DNA of 53,233 nucleotides from a virus: positions 1 to 53,233 of IMG/VR virus record IMGVR_UViG_3300030060_002588. One strand, written 5' to 3'. Shown here piece after piece: positions 45,001 through 51,988 of this stretch. The notes beneath the pieces are model-generated. The model saw only the letters and a program-made list of their open reading frames with translations, did no database searches and was not told the DNA's origin. The translations under genes and the position numbers were made by a program. The first letter of the stretch is position 1; every line of letters starts with the position of its first letter.

Positions 45001-48000
45001 ATATTGCTAGTTTTTACCCTTGTCTTGTCTACTACTTCTTCATCTTTAAGCTCATCTTTTTTAACTCCTAATTTGTCAAGCCTTTCTTCAACTGTGTCGT
45101 CTGCTTTAATTCCAGCTTCTTCACTTCTTTTACTAAAGTCTTCTAATTTTATTTCCGACCTTTTTTGTAATATTTCATCTTCAGCTTTTCTAATATCGCT
45201 TAATTCATTTTGTATTTCAGGAGTCCCTTCTTCTCTATCTTTTTTTATAAGACTAATTTTATATTCTTCTAAGTCCGCAAGTATTTCATCTGCTTGCTCT
45301 ACAGTTAAAATTTCTTCTGATTCAGTTATTGCAATATCTTTATCATAAGTTTCTTCATCTATTTTAACCTCAGCTCTTTTGTCATCAGGTTTTTCTGGTT
45401 TATCTTCAGGTATATATTGTTTAACAGTTATTGGTTTTTCTGGAGCTTTTTCCCACACATAACCTTCTTCAAATAATTCAGGTTTGCCTTCAGGATGTAA
45501 TATGTTTTCAACATAATTTAATTGTTGTCCTTCAGGTGTTGATGATAAAACATGTTTAGCTGGTTCGTATTTAACTTTAATATATCCATCTACTTCTTCT
45601 GTCTTTGAAGGTTCAGGAACTGTAGTAGGTTTAATAATTGTTTCTTCAGTTTCTTGAGCATCAAACTCTGCTTGTACTTCATCTGTAAATTCATCTGAAT
45701 CTGTTATTTCTGGAGTAGATGCATCAAAAGCTTCTATATCACGTTCTAGTTCAGGGATATTTATTTCAGTATCATCTGTATTAACTTCTGAATTATATGG
45801 TCTGCTTAAACTTTCTTCTATAATAGCAAGATAATCTTCAACACCTTCTTGTCCAAAAAAAGACTCTTGAAAGTTTTGTTTAAATACATCTATTGGTACC
45901 TGTATTTCTTCATCTTGCAATAACTCTGGATACTCTTTAATATTTTCTACAATAACTTCAGGGTTAATAACTAAACCATCTTCTTCCATTTTTTCTAATG
46001 TACTAGAGTCTTGCGTATTTAAATTATCTACAGATACAGTATGATTTGTATCTTCATTTTTATAACCTTCCATAAAACCTTTTACTAGTATTTTAGCATC
46101 TTTATATGAAAAGACTTTTTTATTTTCTTCTACCCAGTTATATCCATCTTCATAAGGTGTTGTTGAATTTTGCTTGTCAAGTTCTTCTAAATTACCAATA
46201 GATGAGATAACATCTTCATTTGATTTATCTATTTCTTCAATACCATATTTATCTACAATTTTATTTATAGAATCAATATTTTTATCTATCTTTGTTTTTT
46301 CTCTATTAGCTTCATACTTTTGTTTTTTATTGTCAGTTATAACTTTTATAACTTCATCATTTTTATTAACAACTACAACTCTCCAAACAGGAAAGCCAGC
46401 TTCGTTGTCATATTGTTCAAGCTTAGTTTCTGCTCCTACTAGCCATTTATTAGCCCATGCTACCCTTTTTTCGCCTTCTTCTTTGTTGTAGACATTAAAG
46501 TCCATTGCAGCTTCATTAGCTGATTGAAAGTCAGGATATTCTGTTTGTATATCTTCAAGGGTTCTAGGGTCTTTGCTGTTTAATTCTACTTCATTTATTA
46601 CTTCATTGTTATTTTCATCTAAGCTAATTACTTTGTTGTATAGTTTGTATGCACCATCTTCTGTTTCTTTTACTACTACTCCACCGTTATCTAAATTGTT
46701 TAGTTGATTAACAACAGATAAATTACCTAACCTATTAGCAATACTAGAATTGTCTTGATTCATTCCAGCGATTTGGAACATTTTAGAACCAAGAGCACCT
46801 CCTGCTAAAGGCTCAAAGACTGTACCTCTCCAACTAAATCTACTAGAAAAATCTCCTCTAGGGTCCCATTTATATTCTCTTTGAAATGCAGGACCATAAA
46901 CATCTATTAAGTTTTGATTAACTGATGTAAGAACTTCTTCAAAACCTTCTGACATCATTTCGCTATTATTTTGCACAACAAATGTATTAAAAGTTCTAGC
47001 AGGTAATGTTGATAAAAAAGAATCGTTAGGGTTTATATCTATACCTTTACCTATATTCCTTATTTTATTAATTACTGGAATGTCTTTAATTTTATTTGCA
47101 AACTTATTACTAAATCTGTTGTAAAATTTTTCTCTTATAATATTAGGCGTTATTGCTTCTCTAAATCCTTTTGGAAATAAACTTATTTGCTCAATAAGAC
47201 TTGCAGAAAGTCCATGTGCTACAGCTGAATATTCAGCAGCTATTACAGCATCATAAGGATTTAAAGGTCTTGTAAATATTCTACCATCATCAGTTCGTAT
47301 AACATTTAATCGTAAATAATCTTTAACCATTTCCTCTGCAATTTGAAAATCTGGTTTAAAGTTTTCAGAGCCTCTTTCTTCTTTAATCTTTTTTATTTCT
47401 TTTGTATACTCAGCATTTTTAATTCTTATTAATTCAGATAATTCTTCAGGTTTAAGTTCCATTGGTTGTACTAAATTAGACACTGCATTAGCTAAATAAC
47501 TTGCATGCTCTAAATTATATCCAGCAACACCACTAAATAGAGCTTGTCCTAATAGTGCACCTTTTCTAGACGTTTCTGTTATAACAGCAGCATCTAAAGG
47601 GTCTGGCCCAAAACTTAAAGCTGAATATGCAGTTCCTAGCAATGCTCCTAAACTACCACCAGCTATTTTCCCTAAATATTGTTTACTTAAAATTTGACCA
47701 ACACTAATTGATGTTTGTTGTGCAAAGTTATTAATATAAGTCATTAGCTCACCACTATCGTAAAGCTCTTTCATAGTTTTGCCATTTATACTTTCTAACT
47801 TTGCTTGTATAAGTGGATTATCTTTATAAAACTGTTCTCCATACTCAATACCTTTTTTGATGTATTCAGATGCAATATAAGAATCTGCTTCATAACCTGA
47901 TTTTAAAAATTCTTTCCACATAACATCTGCTTCTTCTTCATTAAAGACACTATCAGTAAAGAAACCACTATCAAGAACTACATTTTTAAAACTTTCTTCT

Positions 48001-48632
48001 GCTTCTAATTCTGTTAAGCCAGCAAAATCTAAACTTAAAAGCGTACTAGCAGGTTCGTAAAATAGTTTAGACTGCAAAAAATTCATTTTAGTATTTTGAA
48101 AAATTCCTCCTCCAAAACCTAGTTCTTCATATTGTTTGTTAAGTTCTTCTTGAGGTGATGCTTTAATATTAGCTGATAGTATAGTCTGAATATCGTCTGG
48201 TCTAGTTACGTTTAAAAAATTAAGAATTTGACTGTCACTCATGTTAGGAAAATTATGCCTGTTGTCTTCTACATAATTTTGTAATGTGTATTGTGGATTT
48301 AATTCTGAAGAACCGTCTTCGTTAACTTTAAATGCATCTTTATTATCATACAGTTCTGTCCCTGCTTGTTCAACTGTAAATTTTGGAATAATGTCTGTTG
48401 TAAGATTTTTATGCTGCTCATACAACTTAGTTAACTCATCTAAAGCATTATTAAGTTGTTGTTTGTTAACTATGTTAGTATTATTTAATGCACTATTAGG
48501 CTTTAAATCTCCAGAATCTATAGCAGTTTTATTAGTTTTAATACTATCTTGATAGTTAGCTTTATGAAGTTTAAGCTCTTCTTCTTTTTCTTCTATAAGC
48601 TTACTAAGATTGTATAAATCTTGGTAACTCAT
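39000..48632 (-). CDS. Giant polyprotein-like virion protein: SF1 helicase, zincin and RNA-polymerase-like domain (3210 aa)
   Basis: One open frame fills 18% of the genome. Residues about 320-375 form a Gly/Ala-rich hydrophobic segment (GKIAGGSLGALLGTAYSALS), a possible membrane or channel part. About 880-1160 is a long acidic linker. An SF1 helicase follows: Walker A GYAGTGKT (1256-1263), Walker B VVDEASM (about 1345), motif III GDGFQLKPV (from 1377), TGHKVQGMEYPNV (about 1620) and YTAITRTQDR (about 1657). Then a zincin: H1773-E-F-M-H1777 and a likely third ligand in ISDELIAHS (E1862). Near the C-terminus, TRSPVANEGG (about 2719), then GDADGDHVEIEFLP with D2760, D2762 and D2764, resembles the R-x-P and NADFDGD blocks of RNA polymerase beta-prime. 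It is probably packaged and ejected. Activities are inferred from motifs. Confidence 0.75.
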   Translation of the reverse strand: MSYQDLYNLSKLIEEKEEELKLHKANYQDSIKTNKTAIDSGDLKPNSALNNTNIVNKQQLNNALDELTKLYEQHKNLTTDIIPKFTVEQAGTELYDNKDAFKVNEDGSSELNPQYTLQNYVEDNRHNFPNMSDSQILNFLNVTRPDDIQTILSANIKASPQEELNKQYEELGFGGGIFQNTKMNFLQSKLFYEPASTLLSLDFAGLTELEAEESFKNVVLDSGFFTDSVFNEEEADVMWKEFLKSGYEADSYIASEYIKKGIEYGEQFYKDNPLIQAKLESINGKTMKELYDSGELMTYINNFAQQTSISVGQILSKQYLGKIAGGSLGALLGTAYSALSFGPDPLDAAVITETSRKGALLGQALFSGVAGYNLEHASYLANAVSNLVQPMELKPEELSELIRIKNAEYTKEIKKIKEERGSENFKPDFQIAEEMVKDYLRLNVIRTDDGRIFTRPLNPYDAVIAAEYSAVAHGLSASLIEQISLFPKGFREAITPNIIREKFYNRFSNKFANKIKDIPVINKIRNIGKGIDINPNDSFLSTLPARTFNTFVVQNNSEMMSEGFEEVLTSVNQNLIDVYGPAFQREYKWDPRGDFSSRFSWRGTVFEPLAGGALGSKMFQIAGMNQDNSSIANRLGNLSVVNQLNNLDNGGVVVKETEDGAYKLYNKVISLDENNNEVINEVELNSKDPRTLEDIQTEYPDFQSANEAAMDFNVYNKEEGEKRVAWANKWLVGAETKLEQYDNEAGFPVWRVVVVNKNDEVIKVITDNKKQKYEANREKTKIDKNIDSINKIVDKYGIEEIDKSNEDVISSIGNLEELDKQNSTTPYEDGYNWVEENKKVFSYKDAKILVKGFMEGYKNEDTNHTVSVDNLNTQDSSTLEKMEEDGLVINPEVIVENIKEYPELLQDEEIQVPIDVFKQNFQESFFGQEGVEDYLAIIEESLSRPYNSEVNTDDTEINIPELERDIEAFDASTPEITDSDEFTDEVQAEFDAQETEETIIKPTTVPEPSKTEEVDGYIKVKYEPAKHVLSSTPEGQQLNYVENILHPEGKPELFEEGYVWEKAPEKPITVKQYIPEDKPEKPDDKRAEVKIDEETYDKDIAITESEEILTVEQADEILADLEEYKISLIKKDREEGTPEIQNELSDIRKAEDEILQKRSEIKLEDFSKRSEEAGIKADDTVEERLDKLGVKKDELKDEEVVDKTRVKTSNIIKNRSDKLVPTKQQSEALTKIDKEVLIENPDDPNTTDDNIFVFSGYAGTGKTTIVENIARQANDKGYNKIVLSSFTNTAVRRIEDKNQPIKNIAEFSTLHKFLYGPPNKITGRFELKTAKQFADTGFTPDKKTLIVVDEASMIDIKLRDDLNKIIDTYGSRVIYIGDGFQLKPVGDDPRIMENTDYQMTDVQRQKAGGVLTLATAIRNDNMKSVLNKKGYSGALMPVEDVDNVKISKPVDFRREFETMVRLDALSGEDNTVAVTYTNKTRESWNRLARDARYERKSINPLNKNERLIALSNNDDYSNGDQFILKEPKLISSHKVRLQTSYDAQTKTPITTTVDAHIFEDNEGRLGLLFPTTIGRAAIPQSIVVGGDAGFRQYLDPTSKRPKLRQQISTFTYGYAVTGHKVQGMEYPNVFVVADDLAYMRNRDTGIADKELQARWFYTAITRTQDRLFIQDTPIVTKVETKELEDIAFQKISKKQMLIASGQAEVQPERIQERTKKIAKMLFDKFEGAIELEFTDNISDDITNYKGNIAAYYDKVDKKVTINTALATPDAGFHEFMHPFITEIREMNPALYNNILEELSESVLGQEKLNNIVETYQNDEKRPGFIDEYNKLVHEADGYNLFPKDIVKLLNKFDSKDKEISDELIAHSISDVAENIHKKRDNVFMRAIQRFFDWLKSKLFGNSWTTNIYARSLNPDTSFKEVARLLANSNRRFTLEKVDAAILKEQFDFRPTDRFQLMAYVEKEQELTMSDELSRDKAWLKDFFNRMWDISKPLKKQTRKEDFFNIMDSSLRAEVKETFYTWYRGKFNIKKPVGDNSTPIGQNSIYDEMFEQLEENEETMFDISRRMGLVNTNEKVLPSHNLTFIKDFGVTLLQQDLNRMIVLSKRDAFNTFDKWLPKALKIIKYRGALPQWKKEGMIKFYNRIRSMERTNNKEMSGIKNYEVQINTDGSFSIELMGPERKFLANNDKSRSNPGFQKKTLADFLPTVKGLFNWFSKKNMRKRTIFANGMMINNNVLYNFLNQQELESLDNYLIKNHGKVIAFSRGNSPKLAIVDIKQEHKNIAKTNKSVTDYLSKEVSEERMTSSQARELMKLFATSDYKNNATNRAAEIAVHEGMKEVWPKYLMDKKGGPNVYKRLKIPFTPVTVNENMDNLIAYYFNPSQVLFQYKDREPFSPMQKVSGKSKQYIGDGETMTSKDTFNVKLNKGHGLRKGTNVAKTVQYMMDGINTYALKHQHQRVEPGLKILNKKREVLFRVNDSGNLVLGEAHPDYKAGKRNYLDFLATSDEIKIGSENNGMLFDKDGKLLNNGKLVIPGVSVGFIKFEEGSTPHAKHIQQVYNFVDNPVIINNFKDNYLPIVEKKIREVIRLASDTKGGKTAAEKIAKKLEDIHGVDEIGFIPHILELARLGAGFHQQTGKLIDQLVQGHLIEPALTLSGKNGSVYNVSMDATNTLKPKEISISRHKASYIFNKYKEANNITAPNSEITNDEINQWLLNNEVYGMVTRSPVANEGGTYMGRVKFLHEREAVVMMNIEDIKNRIEGDADGDHVEIEFLPTDQMTLDYVNHFNNLEIRDLNLDDFVNEKLKYFLLSRKGRAGLINRLISGEMAIGEIANASSVYGIINKFYESFESKEIMGRNIILKGRQDKVYLNVPYKNKQGWTGTVDEFLRLMLQASVDNSKYGLLGQWGYENDSFIWTRIFTYEDGSDISQTGKDYDEVIQPLVRLHIQANRIRNGYEFGSQFAFRDVLKKSGIYKSYIMNRQKYLSDNLKIISKLKTRNIGSIELAPIEMIAIAPSEILEEMTSVAKYNLMGYDASPFIVNDMVHMNSHVSSMNELDRLKEFYLNKAYDKDNLLSVERKQEERQKGLNYAIKMSNEWKKRRDEYNAKGPQSVDRNDKMIEWKEQYDAMFDGLSNTAQVTATYYFLEGQISKERWGFSMPPVSDRKDQASMLDPEIVKNYFKLYNEQVRDLNNNDKKLKQEKYRILERIIKEDC

Positions 48633-48642
48633 TAATTATCCC

Positions 48643-50205
48643 TTATTCGTTTAAATTATCCAATGAACTGAGAACACTTCCAGGATATTGATTATTAATC
48701 CTACTCCACATTATTAATATATGATATAAGTATTGGTCAGATAGTGAAGTTCCTATATCTTTATCTTCTGTCTTTTCATTAAGGTCTAATCCTAAATCTT
48801 GATAAAATTTAGAAAACTCACTGCCATTTCCAATTCTAGGCATATTTGTTTCACTATCTTTTGATTCAGCAAAGTAATTATAAGTATTCCCATCTGCACC
48901 AACATATGATTTTGCAACACCAATAAACTTATCAAATATTGCTTGAACACCTAAATTTTGTAAATTTTTATCATTATATATTGCATAATTATTTTCACCT
49001 GTTGGTTCACCATCTTCGCCTATTATTTCTTTAAATCCTATAGACTCTCTAAATTCTTTTATAAAATTTATTTTATCTTGCTCTCCACCTATAAAAGGCA
49101 TATCGCTTCCTTTAAATAAACCTTCTAAACTAGCCATAGATTCACTAGTTGAACCATCTACAATGCTTAATATAACTTGTTCTAATTCATTTCTTAGCAT
49201 TGCTGCAGAAGTTGGGTCATCATATAGTTTTTGACCAGATTTTAAATTAGTAAACTTAGCTATTTTATATTTGTCTAAAAACTCTTTATCATCTTTATTT
49301 GCATATTCAATCTTAAATGCAGAACTGCCTATAGCTTTAGAATTTATATTTGCTACTACTTCTTGTATCATTTCAAAACTTGAATTAATATTTAATTTAG
49401 GTATTACTTCAGCAGGTGCTGTGCCTGAATACTGAGGAGCAAATCCTACCTTACCATCAACAGTCCATCTTTCTGGCGATAAAAAGGCTCTACCTAAATA
49501 GTTATTTTTATCACTTAAAATTACATTGCCATCTTTATCTGTTTGAGCTATTCTTTGCATGTTTTTATCTAATGCAAATACTGTTGGGTCATCTTTATCC
49601 ATAACATATAAGGGTTGTTTAAAGATATGTGCGTTATCAGGGTCATTAACATATGCATCAAAATCTTCATAATCTAAAACACCTACTTGACCATAGTCAG
49701 TTGATACATTTGTTAAATGGTCGTTTAATGACATAATACCTGTTTCCATAAGATTTAAACTACTATTAATATCATTTATAACTTTTGATGCTTGAGTAAA
49801 TTGTAATTGTTTATCTGCTAAACTACTAACATCGTCCATATAAAAAGTTAAATCATCATTTAATGTTAATCCATGTTCTTTAAATATATCTTCGTATGCT
49901 TGTGTTCTATATTTTTCAGTAACTTTGTCAGCATATAAATCTCTAGTTACATCATGAGCTTCTAAATAATCCATAGATTGTTTTAATCTTGTTTCTGAGT
50001 CTTCTAGTAGCTCTGTATTTCTTTTTTCTTTTATAGCTAAATCTGTTTGCAGTTTTTTATTCTCAGTATCAACCCAATTATTGTAATCATTAAGAGCCAT
50101 TGTATCTTTAACTTTTTGTTGCATTTCAAATGTATTAAATACATGATGTCCAAGGCTATCTAAAGTGTTTAATATCATTTGATATTTTTTTAATTTATCA
50201 CTCAT
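48643..50205 (-). CDS. Late protein, internal virion candidate (520 aa)
   Basis: The first 130 residues are a charged coiled coil (DYNNWVDTENKKLQTDLAIK). The rest is mixed alpha/beta with many Asp and Asn (DKDGNVILSDKNNYLGRAFL) and no motif I recognise. The ATG shares a base with the upstream stop (TAATG). It is part of the group of four large genes ending the late operon, so a role inside the head or in ejection is likely by position. Confidence 0.6.
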   Translation of the reverse strand: MSDKLKKYQMILNTLDSLGHHVFNTFEMQQKVKDTMALNDYNNWVDTENKKLQTDLAIKEKRNTELLEDSETRLKQSMDYLEAHDVTRDLYADKVTEKYRTQAYEDIFKEHGLTLNDDLTFYMDDVSSLADKQLQFTQASKVINDINSSLNLMETGIMSLNDHLTNVSTDYGQVGVLDYEDFDAYVNDPDNAHIFKQPLYVMDKDDPTVFALDKNMQRIAQTDKDGNVILSDKNNYLGRAFLSPERWTVDGKVGFAPQYSGTAPAEVIPKLNINSSFEMIQEVVANINSKAIGSSAFKIEYANKDDKEFLDKYKIAKFTNLKSGQKLYDDPTSAAMLRNELEQVILSIVDGSTSESMASLEGLFKGSDMPFIGGEQDKINFIKEFRESIGFKEIIGEDGEPTGENNYAIYNDKNLQNLGVQAIFDKFIGVAKSYVGADGNTYNYFAESKDSETNMPRIGNGSEFSKFYQDLGLDLNEKTEDKDIGTSLSDQYLYHILIMWSRINNQYPGSVLSSLDNLNE

Positions 50206-51560
50206 TATTCTCGCCCTTCCATTATATTTGCTTCAATTCTTTCAGCACCTTCTCTTACATTTGCTTGTGCAGTTTCTAAAAATTGTTCTATTTGTTGGAA
50301 TCCTGGAGCAAATTGTTCTTGATAAAATCCTCCAGTAGGAGCCCCTACCAATGTATCAGTTCTCATTACATTAGCTCTAGATTCATAATCACCCCAATCT
50401 CCTAATCCACCAAATTCAGCACCACGATTTACAGAACTTTGAACTAGTCTTGAGCCTTGTTCTCTATGAGCATCTGCAATTTGTCTAGCCATACCTAATA
50501 AATCACCTACTCTTTGATTACTTTCTTTTAATATATTTGCAACATTACCACCATACCTTAACTCTGCAGCTTTAAAATCTTTTTCTATACTTTCTTCTTC
50601 AGCTTCTAAGCCTTCTATTTCAGTATCATATGCTAGCCTAGCTCCTCTTTCCGCTTCTTCTAAATTTTCAAATGCTGCTTGACCTCCTGACCTAGTAGTT
50701 CTAGCTGCTTGTTCTCCTGGAGCACTATATGCAAACCCTGATGCTGCTTGTTCTGCTCTTAATGCTTCTTCTGCAGGTAATACTTCTCCTGACATTTGTT
50801 CTCTTTGAATATTTGTTTTTCTAAGTTGCTCTTCTTTTGCGTCTAAAGCCATTTCTTTAGCACCTTCTATAGTCTCTTGTTCTTCTATTTTAGATTGTTC
50901 GGCTATGTCTAATTCTTCTTTTTGTCTTCTAAGTTCAACAGCTTGGTCTGATGCAATATATCTTTGGTCACTATCTAATCCATACTTTTCACCACCTCCT
51001 GTTAAGCCTATATTTTCAAGTTGTTCTTCTTCTAAACCTGTAGAAAGTTCTGTAGCTTCAGTTAAACCTCTAACTGCTAATGCTTCAAAAGGTTTTTTCA
51101 ATGCAAGGTCTACATACTTGTCATAATATCCACCTTGTTTTCCAAAATCTCTAGCCATGCTCTGCATTTTTTCTACTTGACCTCCACCACCTAACCATGT
51201 TTCTCCAGAGTTTAGTCTACTTTCACTATGCTTCCAAGCGTTTAATTCATCTCTATCAACAGTCCCTAAGTCTCCTATAAATTCACCACCAATATTATAT
51301 TCTCCTGAAAATATTGCAGAATCTTCTGTACCTCTTATACTTTCATCTAAGTATTTAGGATACCTTCCTCCTGGCATACCAGCTGCCATGTATCCAGCGG
51401 AATATTCATCATCAGCAACATTCCATTCGTCAGCACCAGAGCTAGTGTGACCACCACATAAATCTACCTTACCTTTATAATCAAAAGAACTAGAAGAAAC
51501 TTCTATAAGTTTTTGTTTCTTTTCATCCCATTGCATTAAGACTTCTGTATATATTTTCAT
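50205..51560 (-). CDS. Late coiled-coil protein, internal virion candidate (451 aa)
   Basis: The C-terminal half is almost wholly charged helix rich in Glu, Ala and Arg (RLAYDTEIEGLEAEEESIEK, ARQIADAHREQGSRLVQSSV). The N-terminal 130 residues are Gly/Tyr-rich. Helical Ala/Glu-rich proteins of this kind are typical of podoviral ejection proteins. The ATG is in an ATGA overlap with the previous gene, behind GGAG. No enzyme motif is seen. Confidence 0.6.
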   Translation of the reverse strand: MKIYTEVLMQWDEKKQKLIEVSSSSFDYKGKVDLCGGHTSSGADEWNVADDEYSAGYMAAGMPGGRYPKYLDESIRGTEDSAIFSGEYNIGGEFIGDLGTVDRDELNAWKHSESRLNSGETWLGGGGQVEKMQSMARDFGKQGGYYDKYVDLALKKPFEALAVRGLTEATELSTGLEEEQLENIGLTGGGEKYGLDSDQRYIASDQAVELRRQKEELDIAEQSKIEEQETIEGAKEMALDAKEEQLRKTNIQREQMSGEVLPAEEALRAEQAASGFAYSAPGEQAARTTRSGGQAAFENLEEAERGARLAYDTEIEGLEAEEESIEKDFKAAELRYGGNVANILKESNQRVGDLLGMARQIADAHREQGSRLVQSSVNRGAEFGGLGDWGDYESRANVMRTDTLVGAPTGGFYQEQFAPGFQQIEQFLETAQANVREGAERIEANIMEGRE

Positions 51561-51970
51561 AAATCTAACTCCATTTCATATCTTTTTAATTTAAACTTAT
51601 AATTTTTAATCCAAAAATCAGGATTTATTTTTGTACACATAATAACTTTAGTGCATTTATTAACTCTAAGAAAATGCCAAAAATTATCTAAGCATTCTTT
51701 TCTTTTTAGCCTAGAATCTTTGGCTTTGTAAAAGCAAATTAAATTGCATACTCTATCATTTTCAAAGTAATCTATATTTTTATCTGCTATAGAAAAAATG
51801 ACAAAACCCTTATTGAAAAAAAACGTTATATTTTTAGGCATGTAAATTAATGTTTTTAAAGTTTTGCCACCATCATTCCACACTAATTTATCAAAATGCT
51901 TAAAATCTTTTTTAGTGATAATATCTGCATTTTCCATGCAATTATCTTTTATCCAACTAGTAAAAATCAA
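51557..51970 (-). CDS. Possible GNAT-fold protein (137 aa)
   Basis: The end of the protein (KVIMCTKINPDFWIKNYKFK, then a strand) is like the last part of a GNAT acetyltransferase fold, where a Pro and Phe motif leads to a final helix and strand. The acetyl-CoA loop (R/Q-x-x-G-x-G/A) is not seen, so enzyme activity is doubtful. The start is probably TTG at 51970, six bases after GGAG; an ATG at 51937 lacks a site. Confidence 0.5.
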   Translation of the reverse strand: MIFTSWIKDNCMENADIITKKDFKHFDKLVWNDGGKTLKTLIYMPKNITFFFNKGFVIFSIADKNIDYFENDRVCNLICFYKAKDSRLKRKECLDNFWHFLRVNKCTKVIMCTKINPDFWIKNYKFKLKRYEMELDL

Positions 51971-51988
51971 TTGTTTCTCCTAAAACTA

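Noticed and set aside
45004-45348. A plus-strand open frame of 114 codons opposite the giant gene, Ser/Leu-rich
   Set aside because: It mirrors the acidic linker of the 3210-aa protein on the other strand, has no ribosome site and has a composition expected from antisense of Glu/Asp/Lys codons.
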